Part shown: piece after piece, positions 1 to 7,580 of the stretch
Layout: the number at the start of each line of letters is the position of its first letter
Numbering within the stretch: the first letter of the stretch is position 1
Source of the DNA: Lachnospiraceae bacterium
Lineage (GTDB): Bacteria; Bacillota; Clostridia; Lachnospirales; Lachnospiraceae
Reading direction: 5' to 3'
Assembly (NCBI GenBank): GCA_017472605.1
Contig: JAFUPV010000042.1
Coordinates: forward strand, 1-53,737
DNA length: 53,737 bases
Position numbers and translations under genes: made by a program
Notes under the pieces: model-generated
The model's database searches: none
Told to the model about the DNA's origin: nothing
What the model saw: only the letters and a program-made list of their open reading frames with translations

Positions 1-360
1 GAACTGCCGGAGAAGCTGCAGCACATGAATGTGCGCGGGGTGTCCTATGATGCGGAAACGGTTTTTGTTGAACCGCTGTATGTCAATGCTTCCTGGGATG
101 AAGCGGATTCCAGTGTGATCATCAAAGCAGTGAAGCTGACGCCCGCAGCGGAGGAATGGGAAATTCGGATCGAGGGCAGTGATTCCTGGGAAGGAACGCT
201 TTATGAAATCAGCGGGATGGATGCGGGAGCGGAAAACAGTTTTGAAGAACCGGATCTCGTTTCTCCGGTTGAGAAGCCGTTTTCAGTAAAATCAGGTTCC
301 TTTGTTCACCGGTTTGACCGGGAAGGGATCTGGATGTTCCGCCTGAGAAAAAAGGAATAG
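1..360 (+). CDS. C-terminal end of a probable GH51 alpha-L-arabinofuranosidase (5' end outside window)
   Basis: The reading frame is open from the first base and ends at 360, so this is the tail of a gene that starts before the window. The last 120 residues are beta-rich and end in a segment (PDLVSPVEKPFSVKSG, then a short strand with HRFDREGIWMFRL) that resembles the C-terminal beta-sandwich of GH51 alpha-L-arabinofuranosidases, where an 'N-x-V-x-P' turn precedes the final strands. No catalytic residue is inside the window, so the family is inferred from the C-terminal domain alone. It lies 42 bases before a sugar kinase on the same strand, which fits a pentose-release and phosphorylation unit. 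A different glycosidase with a similar C-terminal domain cannot be excluded. Confidence 0.55.
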   Translation, partial: ELPEKLQHMNVRGVSYDAETVFVEPLYVNASWDEADSSVIIKAVKLTPAAEEWEIRIEGSDSWEGTLYEISGMDAGAENSFEEPDLVSPVEKPFSVKSGSFVHRFDREGIWMFRLRKKE

Positions 361-402
361 AGAAATACGCGGGAAGAACCGCGAAACAGAAGGAGAAAAC
401 AA

Positions 403-1326
403 ATGGGTATCGTAGTAATCGGTGCAACTTTTGTAGATATCAAAGGATTTCCAATGGATGCCTACATTCCAAACGGAAGAAATGTGGGTCGGATTGAATA
501 CATTCACGGCGGTGTGGCAAGAAATGTGGCAGAGGATATTGCCAATGTAGAGCTTCGCCCGACCTTCATCAGCATTGTAGATGATACGGCGCTTGGTGAG
601 GATGTAATCAAAAAGCTGAAACGCCACAAAGTAAACTGTGACTATGTCATGACAAAGCCGGATGGAATGGGAACCTGGCTTGCCGTTTTCGACAGCGATG
701 GAGATGTGGCAGGCTCCATTTCCAGGCGGCCCAACATGCTGCCGGTGGCAGATCTGCTGGATTACAAAGGGGATGAGATCTTTGCCCAGGCAGATGCCGT
801 TGTGGTTGAAGTGGACTTGAACAAGGAAGTGGTCAAGCGCGTTTTTGATCTGGCAGAGAAGCATCAGAAAAAGATTTTTGCACTGGTATCCAACATGACG
901 ATTGCCGTGGAACGACGTGATTTTCTGACCAGACTGGACTGCTTCATCTGTAACCGTCAGGAGGCAGGTCTTCTCTTCCAGGATGATTACAGTGAGAAGA
1001 CAAGAGAGGAAATGTGCGAGATTCTCTATGAAAAGGTGAATCGGGCAAAAATCCCGGCCATGGTAGTGACACTTGGCGGCGACGGCGCAGTATATGCGGA
1101 CTGCAATGGAAACAGGGGAATCTGCCCGGCAAGAAACGTGCAGGTGAAGGATACCACTGGTGCCGGAGACGCGTTCTGTGCCGGTGTTTCCATCGGCCTG
1201 ACCTACGGAAAGACACTGGCGGAGTCGATTGACATTGGATCGCAGCTGGCGGCATCCGTGATCACATCATCGGAGAATGTCTGCCCGCGGTTTCAGCCGG
1301 AGGAATTTGGATTGGAAATTCAGTAA
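403..1326 (+). CDS. PfkB-family carbohydrate/nucleoside kinase
   Basis: A 307-residue cytoplasmic kinase of the ribokinase/PfkB family that should phosphorylate a sugar or nucleoside using ATP. The N-terminal Gly-Gly of the substrate-binding region is at residues 36-37 (HGGVARNVAEDIA). The C-terminal PfkB signature DTTGAGDAFCAG begins at residue 250, with D256 as the predicted catalytic base and the GAG as the anion hole. Length is normal for the family. A clear AAGGAG site precedes the ATG. It is co-directional with the upstream arabinofuranosidase-like gene and the downstream esterase. The N-terminal part also resembles pseudouridine kinases, so the substrate (a pentose, pseudouridine or another nucleoside) cannot be settled from sequence alone. 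Confidence 0.85.
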   Translation: MGIVVIGATFVDIKGFPMDAYIPNGRNVGRIEYIHGGVARNVAEDIANVELRPTFISIVDDTALGEDVIKKLKRHKVNCDYVMTKPDGMGTWLAVFDSDGDVAGSISRRPNMLPVADLLDYKGDEIFAQADAVVVEVDLNKEVVKRVFDLAEKHQKKIFALVSNMTIAVERRDFLTRLDCFICNRQEAGLLFQDDYSEKTREEMCEILYEKVNRAKIPAMVVTLGGDGAVYADCNGNRGICPARNVQVKDTTGAGDAFCAGVSIGLTYGKTLAESIDIGSQLAASVITSSENVCPRFQPEEFGLEIQ

Positions 1327-1351
1327 AAAAGGGGACTGGAGGATTATTTAC

Positions 1352-2476
1352 ATGAAATACTTTCAGACATATACATCAAACACCTGCGCAGGCAGCGGAA
1401 ATCAGCTTGTGTTTGGGACAGATGGACAGGAGCATGTCGGCCGAATTTACTATAAAATCAGGACAGGCGGAACGTACCGCTACTCGTTCCTGTTTTCCAA
1501 TCTCATGGACAGCACCTTTGCGGACGGATCGGTCAGCCATAAGAATCTGATCTGCGATCAGTGGACGATTACAGGAGCACGAGTTGGTACCTGCGCGAAG
1601 GAAAGTGAGTCCATGCTTGACGTGAACAGGGATATTTCCTGCCGTGAGCTGAACGTGAATGGATGGAAGCAGCTTCTTTTTGGCGGAGAAACAGAAAAAG
1701 AAGTCATGCCTGGGGCGTTTTTTGCAACGGATCCGGTGATGCTGACCTTTGAAAAAGAGGAATATCTGTGTCTGGAAATCCGGTATCAGGGAGAGATGAT
1801 TCCGTACCATGAAGAGAGCCTGCTTCCTGCATTTGTCTGGAACGGGGAGCAGTGGGAATATTCCAAACAGGTACCGTTTCCCGGAATGATTGGCTGTGAC
1901 CGGCCGGTGAAACGAAGAATTGCCTATCTGGGCGACTCCATTACCCAGGGAATCGGAACCGAAAAAAATTCCTATGACCACTGGAACGCCCTTGTTTCTG
2001 AGTGGCTGGGTGATGAATATGCCTGCTGGAATCTTGGCCTTGGCTTTGGACGTGCCAACGATGCGGCAAGTGACGGTGCCTGGCTGTTTAAGGCGAAGCA
2101 GAATGATGTGATCGTCATCTGCTACGGTGTCAATGATCTGCTGCAGGGGATGTCAGAGCAGCAGATTGCAGATGATCTGACAGTTCTGGCGAAGACACTG
2201 AAAGGCCTGGGCAGGACGGTGCTTCTGCAGACAATTCCGCCGTTTGAGTATCAGGGAGAGACAAGAGAAATCTGGAAACGGCTGAATGAGTACATAAAAA
2301 CAGAGCTGGCGAAGCTTGTGGATTGTGTCTTTGATGTGGTTCCTGTGCTGCAGGTGGATGAGGAACACAGCCATCAGGCGAAATATGGTGCCCATCCCAA
2401 CGCGGAAGGCTGCAGGAAATGGGCAGAGGCACTATATCCGGTGATGAAGCAGATGCTGGAGGAAACAGAGATTTGA
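1352..2476 (+). CDS. SGNH/GDSL-family esterase with N-terminal beta domain (CE2-like)
   Basis: A 374-residue hydrolase predicted to remove acyl (probably acetyl) groups from sugars. The start at 1352 is chosen because GGAGG lies at 1338-1342; a longer open frame from 1277 would overlap the kinase gene. Residues 1-185 look like a beta-sandwich. The SGNH block I is GDSIT at 194-198 (catalytic S196), and GVND gives the block III Asn near residue 263. The block V His is H348 in GAHPNAEG. The Asp normally three residues before this His is replaced by Tyr. An N-terminal jelly-roll and a Ser-His dyad without Asp are both known from CE2 acetyl esterases, which is the closest architecture I recognise. 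There is no signal peptide, so it probably acts on imported oligosaccharides. Confidence 0.75.
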   Translation: MKYFQTYTSNTCAGSGNQLVFGTDGQEHVGRIYYKIRTGGTYRYSFLFSNLMDSTFADGSVSHKNLICDQWTITGARVGTCAKESESMLDVNRDISCRELNVNGWKQLLFGGETEKEVMPGAFFATDPVMLTFEKEEYLCLEIRYQGEMIPYHEESLLPAFVWNGEQWEYSKQVPFPGMIGCDRPVKRRIAYLGDSITQGIGTEKNSYDHWNALVSEWLGDEYACWNLGLGFGRANDAASDGAWLFKAKQNDVIVICYGVNDLLQGMSEQQIADDLTVLAKTLKGLGRTVLLQTIPPFEYQGETREIWKRLNEYIKTELAKLVDCVFDVVPVLQVDEEHSHQAKYGAHPNAEGCRKWAEALYPVMKQMLEETEI

Positions 2477-2545
2477 CGGTAATGGTCTGATTGTGGGGCG
2501 GAGATAAGTGACACGAATTTCTTCGCGGTCAATGGAGGGGGATAA

Positions 2546-3481
2546 ATGAACTTTCAGGAACAGTGCAGAGAACTGCAGGATAAAATCGCTCAGAAAAATA
2601 TGCTGGAAGGACAGCGGGAGACGCTTCGGAAAAAGAGGAAGGAGCTGGAGAAGAAGGTCTTTGAGCTGGAATGTAAAAAAGACGAAGAGCAGAGGGATGT
2701 GGAGCAGGCAGAAGGAATGAGCCTGACGAAGGTTCTCTATACGGTGATTGGAAAACAGAAGGAACGTGTTGAATGGGAAAAGATGGAAGCACAGGCGGCT
2801 CTGGATCGGTATGAAGAGGCGGTGGGGCAGTTGAGAGAGATTGAAAGACAGTTGGATGAGAACGGTTCCAAACTGGGAGAGGTCCGAAGCAGTGACCGGG
2901 AATATCGTCAATTGCTGGATGAAGGAAAACAGAGATTGAAAGAAGAGGGCGGTTCTGTCGGAGAGAAAATCATGCAGCTGGAAGAGATGGCTGCTTTTCT
3001 GAAACAGCAGAAGAAAGAGATCGACGATGCAATCGGAGCAGGAAAAAGCGCTCTCGGGCTGTCAGAATCGATCCTGGGGAGCCTTGACAGTGCCGAGAGC
3101 TGGGGAACATGGGATTTGCTTGGCGGCGGGCTCATTTCGGATTTGGCAAAGCATGACCATTTAAACGATGCGCAGAGAAAGGTGGAACAGCTTCGTGTCA
3201 GACTGCGCCAGTTCAAGACTGAGCTGAAGGATATTCAGGTTTCTGCTCCGCCTCAGGTGCAGATCGATGGATTCCTGCATTTTGCAGATTTTTATTTCGA
3301 CGGTCTGTTTGCAGATCTGTCTGTACTGAATCAGATTCAGGACTCCATCAGCGATATGAACCGGGTGCGGTCACAGCTGAAAGACGGAATCCGGAGCTTA
3401 ACAAAAATGAAGGATCAAACGGAATCTGCTCTGCTGGACTGTTCGTTTGAGCTGGAGGAACTGGTAAAAAGAAGTCTGTAA
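2546..3481 (+). CDS. Coiled-coil protein of unknown function
   Basis: A 311-residue protein I do not recognise. Residues 1-160 are almost entirely charged heptad-like helix (many Glu, Lys, Arg and Gln, with Leu/Met at core positions), which predicts a long coiled coil. A Gly/Ser-rich break follows near 165-200 (SWGTWDLLGGGLISDLAKHDHLNDAQ), then a second helical segment and a short C-terminal coil. No membrane segment, signal peptide or nucleotide-binding motif is visible. GGAGGGGG lies just before the ATG. It sits downstream of the sugar esterase on the same strand with a gap of about 70 bases, so it may be co-transcribed, but nothing in it suggests a metabolic role. The conserved-looking GGGLISDLAKHDHLNDAQ segment could serve as a family marker. 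Confidence 0.6.
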   Translation: MNFQEQCRELQDKIAQKNMLEGQRETLRKKRKELEKKVFELECKKDEEQRDVEQAEGMSLTKVLYTVIGKQKERVEWEKMEAQAALDRYEEAVGQLREIERQLDENGSKLGEVRSSDREYRQLLDEGKQRLKEEGGSVGEKIMQLEEMAAFLKQQKKEIDDAIGAGKSALGLSESILGSLDSAESWGTWDLLGGGLISDLAKHDHLNDAQRKVEQLRVRLRQFKTELKDIQVSAPPQVQIDGFLHFADFYFDGLFADLSVLNQIQDSISDMNRVRSQLKDGIRSLTKMKDQTESALLDCSFELEELVKRSL

Positions 3482-3576
3482 TGGAATTTGTCTGTGACCG
3501 TCTGTGTATGTCACGGTACAAGGACGGATGGAAGCAGGGAAAACGGTGATTTTGATTGTTTTTTTGGTGAAACTGC

Positions 3577-3605
3577 TTGCCTCAGAACAGGAAATGCGAT
3601 ATAAT
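3577..3605 (+). promoter_or_regulatory. Sigma-A type promoter for the GGDEF gene
   Basis: TTGCCT at 3577-3582 and a perfect TATAAT at 3600-3605 are separated by 17 bases. The expected transcription start near 3612 makes an ATG at 3619 an unlikely translation start and favours a start at 3697 or 3709. Confidence 0.7.
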
Positions 3606-3708
3606 ATTTTTACTATAATTGGAAGAAATATGTCAGAAAACGGATCGATGCTGTCTGCCGGCGAACGGCAGCGGATCGGACCGTTTTTGCGCAGGAATGG
3701 AGTTAGAA

Positions 3709-5301
3709 TTGAAAAAAAATATCATGAATCATGTGCTTGGCGTCATGATTTTCATTTCAATCGTGATGGTAATTGTTTTCTGGGTCATGGAAAGTGAGAA
3801 ATTCAGAGAACAGGCAGTTCAGGAAGCAAATCTGATCATCAAGCAGACGATCCGGTATGTGGAAGAACTCGAAGAAGAGCTGGAAGCCGGACAGGAGGAA
3901 CCGTTCGATGCCAGCACAACTGCGTCTCTGGAATTTATCACATCGCTTCAGATCCGTGACGGGAGGACTCTGTTTATTGCCGACGGCAAGTCCGGACAGA
4001 TTCTGGCAAGCACCAATTCCAGTCTGATTGATGAGAATCTTTCTCTGCTGAAGATTTCTCTCAAAGAAGTCGAGCAGTACATGTTCGGAAAAACGGTTGG
4101 TCAGTTTTTCAACAAAAATCTCTATGTGCTCCGCCGGGACGGCGATCTGATTTACGGTGTCAGGGAATTGACAACGAGTGTCTACAGTGAACGGATGGAA
4201 CGTACGGTTCTGTTTGCTGCCAGCGCGGTGATCCTGATTCTGGTCTGCGCAGTTGTGCTGAACCAGTCAATTCAGAACCAGGCCGTATCCGGCATTGATC
4301 AGATTACGGAGAAGGTAAAAGAAATCGCTGACGGGAGTCTGGACACGTCTGTTGAAGTGGAAAACAATCTGGAACTGCAGCAGCTGAGCAAAAGCATCAA
4401 CAAACTGATCCGGAATACCCTGAAATCCACCGTTAAGATTTCACAGGTCATTGACATGGTGGATCTTTCCATCGGTGTATTTGAGATCAGCCATGCACTG
4501 AAACGTGTAACGGCAACCGAACAGCTTCGCCATGTCCTTCTGTGGTCGGAAGAGGAAGCACAGGCTCTTTATTCCAACGAAGAGTACTTCATGGCACGTC
4601 TGGCAAGGATCCGTGAGCTGCCGACCTATGCGGATGTAGACGGTTACCAGATCAGCACAACACCGCAGCGCTGGGTTCGGATTCACATGACCGATGACGG
4701 AGAACACATCGTCGGAGTTGTCATGGACGTCACAGACGAAGTGCTGGAGAGAAAGCGGATTGAGTTTGAACGTGACCACGATGTTCTGACAGGACTGCGC
4801 AACATCCGGACCTTTAAACATGATGTTTCCGAAATTCTTCTTCAGAAAGCAATCGTCAAACAGGGTGCTTTCGTCATGTTTGACGTGGATAAATTTAAAG
4901 AAATCAACGACCATTACGGACATGACTGGGGGGATGATTATCTGAGAATGTTCGCCCGTTTCCTGAAAAGAATGGAGGAAAAGGGCATGATAACAGCAAG
5001 GCGTTCCGGTGATGAATTCTGCATGTTCCTTTATGGCTTTGAATCCGTGCAGGAGATCACAGCTGCAATGGACGAATTCTATCAGATGGTCAAAGCGAAC
5101 GAGATCCGGTTCCCGGACATGACGAGCCGCAGCATTTCCATTTCCGGCGGTGTCGCTCTTCTGGACTGGAACTGTGAAGACATTTACACGGAAAACATGC
5201 GTGTTGCCGACCGTGTTCTCTATGTCATGAAAGAAAACGGACGAGGAAGTTATACGCTGTCCAACCAGGTAAGTCTGGCAAAGGAGCAGCCGTTTGACTG
5301 A
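3709..5301 (+). CDS. Membrane-anchored diguanylate cyclase (sensor-HAMP-PAS-like-GGDEF)
   Basis: A predicted c-di-GMP synthase. From the chosen TTG start (530 residues) it has a membrane segment at about 6-24, an extracytoplasmic region of about 140 residues, a second membrane segment at about 166-187, a HAMP-like linker, a PAS-like region, and a GGDEF domain. The signature is SGDEF at 433-437; its metal-binding partner motif is FDVDKFKEINDHYGHDWGDDYL. No RxxD inhibitory site is visible just before it, so product inhibition may be absent. The TTG at 3709 has GGAG at 3699-3702 with good spacing and gives a typical MKKNI start. ATG 3697 is the alternative, and the frame is open back to 3619. 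It has its own promoter and ends shortly before a tRNA thiolase gene. Confidence 0.85.
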   Translation: MKKNIMNHVLGVMIFISIVMVIVFWVMESEKFREQAVQEANLIIKQTIRYVEELEEELEAGQEEPFDASTTASLEFITSLQIRDGRTLFIADGKSGQILASTNSSLIDENLSLLKISLKEVEQYMFGKTVGQFFNKNLYVLRRDGDLIYGVRELTTSVYSERMERTVLFAASAVILILVCAVVLNQSIQNQAVSGIDQITEKVKEIADGSLDTSVEVENNLELQQLSKSINKLIRNTLKSTVKISQVIDMVDLSIGVFEISHALKRVTATEQLRHVLLWSEEEAQALYSNEEYFMARLARIRELPTYADVDGYQISTTPQRWVRIHMTDDGEHIVGVVMDVTDEVLERKRIEFERDHDVLTGLRNIRTFKHDVSEILLQKAIVKQGAFVMFDVDKFKEINDHYGHDWGDDYLRMFARFLKRMEEKGMITARRSGDEFCMFLYGFESVQEITAAMDEFYQMVKANEIRFPDMTSRSISISGGVALLDWNCEDIYTENMRVADRVLYVMKENGRGSYTLSNQVSLAKEQPFD

Positions 5302-5321
5302 CCAATACAGTGAGGGATTTT

Positions 5322-6215
5322 ATGGGTAAAAAAGTGGAAGACATGACAAAAGCGGAGCTTGTGGAATTTGGAATACAGAAGAAATTCCACAAATCGCTGT
5401 TTACTCCCTTTGCGAAGGCTGTGACGCAGTATCAGCTGATTGAAGAAAATGATAAGATCGCTGTCTGTATTTCCGGTGGGAAAGACTCGATGCTGATGGC
5501 GAAGCTGTTTCAAGAAATCAAACGGCACAACAAATTTCCGTTTGAACTGGTGTTTCTTGTGATGGATCCCGGCTATCAGCCTGAAAACCGCCGGATGATT
5601 GAAAACAACGCAAAGCTGCTGGATATTCCCATTACCATTTTTGAATCTTCCATTTTCGATTCGGTATATGATGTTGAAAAATCGCCATGCTATCTTTGTG
5701 CGAGAATGAGACGGGGCTATCTGTACAGCAAGGCGCAGGAGCTGGGCTGCAACAAGATTGCTCTTGGCCATCACTACGATGATGTCATCGAGACCATTCT
5801 GATGGCGATGCTTTACGGCGGTCAGATCCAGACCATGATGCCGAAGCTGCACAGCAGCAATTTTAAGGGAATGGAACTGATCCGTCCCATGTATCTGATC
5901 CGCGAGGATGATATCAAACACTGGCGTGACTATTATGGGCTTCAGTTCCTTCAGTGTGCATGCCGTTTTACCGGAACGCAGGCGTTTCTAAACGATGACG
6001 GATCCTCGGCTTCCAAGCGGGTTGAGATCAAGCATTTGATCTCAGAACTGAAGAAAACCAATCCGTTTGTGGAAAGCAACATCTTCCGCAGCGTGGAAAA
6101 CATCAGTCTGAACACGGTTATTGCCTACAAAGATAAGAACGGCAGGCATCATTTCCTGGATCATTACCAGTCAATGGAAGAGGAAAAGGAATCGGCCAGT
6201 GAGGAGTCCGAATAA
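5322..6215 (+). CDS. TtcA/TilS-type PP-loop ATPase, probable tRNA thiolation enzyme
   Basis: A 297-residue member of the adenine-nucleotide alpha-hydrolase superfamily that should activate a tRNA base with ATP for sulfur insertion. The PP-loop SGGKDSM is at 51-57. Cysteines C123 and C126 form a CxxC (CYLCARMRRG), and a second pair, C212 and C214 (QCACRF), follows; this cysteine pattern is like TtcA proteins, which bind a [4Fe-4S] cluster. GHHYDDVIETILM is the conserved helix after the second Rossmann strand. The start at ATG 5322 has GAGGG at 5312-5316; an upstream GTG at 5310 is less well placed. The next gene, tcdA, is also a tRNA-modification enzyme. The exact tRNA position is not provable from sequence; many clostridial homologues are only annotated as TtcA-like. 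Confidence 0.8.
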   Translation: MGKKVEDMTKAELVEFGIQKKFHKSLFTPFAKAVTQYQLIEENDKIAVCISGGKDSMLMAKLFQEIKRHNKFPFELVFLVMDPGYQPENRRMIENNAKLLDIPITIFESSIFDSVYDVEKSPCYLCARMRRGYLYSKAQELGCNKIALGHHYDDVIETILMAMLYGGQIQTMMPKLHSSNFKGMELIRPMYLIREDDIKHWRDYYGLQFLQCACRFTGTQAFLNDDGSSASKRVEIKHLISELKKTNPFVESNIFRSVENISLNTVIAYKDKNGRHHFLDHYQSMEEEKESASEESE

Positions 6216-6255
6216 CGGGAACCTGTTTTGTGACCGGTACAGTGAAGGAGATTGC

Positions 6256-7008
6256 ATGAAAGAAGAGTTTTCAAGGACAGCGCGTCTTCTTGGAGAAGAA
6301 GCAGTGACCTGCCTTGCCGGGAAACGGGTGGCAGTGTTTGGCGTCGGCGGCGTCGGCGGTCATGTGGTAGAAGCACTTGTTCGAAGCGGAATTGGTTCCA
6401 TCGATCTGATTGATCACGATACGGTCAGCCTCTCCAACATCAACCGACAGATTTTCGCCGTTCACTCAACGGTTGGGCGGTATAAAGTGGATGTTGCCAG
6501 AGAACGGTGCCTTGACATCAATCCGGATGCAGAAATCCGCGCATGGAAGACATTTTACATGCCGGAGACGGCGCATTTGTTTGACTTTTCAGGCTATGAC
6601 TATGTGGTGGATGCTATTGATACGGTAACAGGAAAACTGGAGATTATCAGTCAGGCGTATCGCTGCAAAACGCCGGTAATCAGTTCCATGGGAACGGGAA
6701 ACAAGCTGGATCCGACCAGGTTTGAGGTTGCGGATATCACAGAAACCTCCGTCTGTCCGCTTGCCAAGGTCATGCGGCGGGAATTGAAACGGCGTGGAAT
6801 TGAACACCTGAAAGTCGTTTATTCCAGAGAACTGCCAAGGACACCCATTGAATATGGGGGAGAGACCGGGGCGGATCAGTCGGAAACCGAAAATCAGCAG
6901 ACAGGAAGAAAAAAGGTCGCGCCGGGCAGTTCGTCCTTCGTACCGTCTGTTGCAGGTCTGATCATCGCTTCTGAGGTTGTTAAAGATCTGCTTGCCGCAG
7001 GTCGCTGA
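6256..7008 (+). CDS. tcdA: tRNA threonylcarbamoyladenosine dehydratase (ThiF/E1-like)
   Basis: A 250-residue E1-like enzyme that cyclises t6A37 of tRNA to ct6A in an ATP-dependent step. The nucleotide-binding loop VFGVGGVGGHVVEAL is at about 27-41, followed by the family-typical DHDTVSLSNINRQ and SMGTGNKLDPTRFEVADI. The region around SVCPLAKVMRRELKRRGI is also typical of TcdA/CsdL. AAGGAG at 6245-6250 precedes the ATG. It follows a PP-loop tRNA enzyme with a 40-base gap and is followed by a strong terminator, so the two probably form one tRNA-modification unit. Length is at the short end for the family but all core motifs are present. Confidence 0.85.
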   Translation: MKEEFSRTARLLGEEAVTCLAGKRVAVFGVGGVGGHVVEALVRSGIGSIDLIDHDTVSLSNINRQIFAVHSTVGRYKVDVARERCLDINPDAEIRAWKTFYMPETAHLFDFSGYDYVVDAIDTVTGKLEIISQAYRCKTPVISSMGTGNKLDPTRFEVADITETSVCPLAKVMRRELKRRGIEHLKVVYSRELPRTPIEYGGETGADQSETENQQTGRKKVAPGSSSFVPSVAGLIIASEVVKDLLAAGR

Positions 7009-7085
7009 CGGCTGAAACAATTGAAAATGGAATTGAAAAAGAGGAATCTGCCGTCTGGAATGCAGACGGATTTGTAAGACGCGGG

Positions 7086-7134
7086 ACAGCGGTCATGTTG
7101 GAATCAGGAAAACATGTACCGCTGTTCTTTTTTG
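7086..7134 (+). terminator. Rho-independent terminator after tcdA
   Basis: The left arm ACAGCGGTCATGTT pairs with AACATGTACCGCTGT (one bulged base) across a loop of about 11 bases, and is followed by TCTTTTTT. A second, shorter hairpin (CCGTCTG at 7051-7057 with CAGACGG at 7063-7069) lies just upstream without a T tract. Confidence 0.85.
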
Positions 7135-7162
7135 TGTACCGTGTCCGGATGCGAAATTGCGC

Positions 7163-7192
7163 TTGACAGGATACCCTGACCGGGTATATAAT
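7163..7192 (+). promoter_or_regulatory. Promoter of the csoR-copA operon
   Basis: TTGACA at 7163-7168 and TATAAT at 7187-7192 are separated by 18 bases. The spacer is almost wholly occupied by a perfect inverted repeat, so a bound repressor would block RNA polymerase directly. Confidence 0.85.
7171..7187. promoter_or_regulatory. CsoR-type operator 1 (in promoter spacer)
   Basis: ATACCC-N5-GGGTAT is a perfect inverted repeat lying between -35 and -10. The TACCC...GGGTA form is that of operators bound by CsoR-family copper sensors, and the CsoR gene is the first gene downstream. Confidence 0.8.
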
Positions 7193-7196
7193 GCAG

Positions 7197-7213
7197 ATAC
7201 CCCGGTGGGGTAT
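7197..7213. promoter_or_regulatory. CsoR-type operator 2 (just after the -10)
   Basis: ATACCCC-GGT-GGGGTAT is a perfect 7-3-7 inverted repeat at about the transcription start. It is closer to the known CsoR consensus than operator 1. The two centres are 26 bases apart, so two CsoR tetramers could sit on nearby faces of the DNA. Confidence 0.8.
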
Positions 7214-7269
7214 AAATAGACGATAAGAAAAGGAAACAAAAGAAAATACTGCGGCAGGGAGGAAGATGG

Positions 7270-7566
7270 ATGGAAGAAGTCTGCTGTCACAAAACAAAGG
7301 AACGGAATGAGGAAGAGTACAGAAAGCTGATTCACCGTCTGAACCGGATTGAGGGACAGATCCGGGGAATCCGGGGAATGGTCGAAAAAAACTGCTACTG
7401 TACAGACATTCTTGTTCAGGTTGCAGCTGTGAATGCTGCGCTGAATGCGTTTAATCGTGAATTGTTGTCTGACCATATCAAAACCTGTGTGGCAAATGAT
7501 ATGCGTGAGGGAAAAGAAGAAACCATCGACGAGCTGGTTGCAATTCTTCAGAAACTGATGAAATGA
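7270..7566 (+). CDS. csoR: CsoR-family copper-sensing transcriptional repressor
   Basis: A 98-residue all-helical repressor of the CsoR/RcnR family that leaves its operator when it binds Cu(I). The RLNRIEGQIRGIRGMVE helix is diagnostic, and the Cu(I) ligands of the family are present: Cys in NCYC (about residue 46), then His and Cys in SDHIKTC (about 73-77). An extra N-terminal CCH (residues 5-7) lies outside the core fold. It is the first gene of the operon, 14 bases before copA, under a promoter with two CsoR palindromes, so autoregulation and copper induction of copA are expected. Zinc or nickel sensing by an RcnR-type ligand set is unlikely given the Cys-His-Cys pattern and the neighbouring copper ATPase. 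Confidence 0.9.
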   Translation: MEEVCCHKTKERNEEEYRKLIHRLNRIEGQIRGIRGMVEKNCYCTDILVQVAAVNAALNAFNRELLSDHIKTCVANDMREGKEETIDELVAILQKLMK

Positions 7567-7580
7567 AAGGAAGGTAGCCT

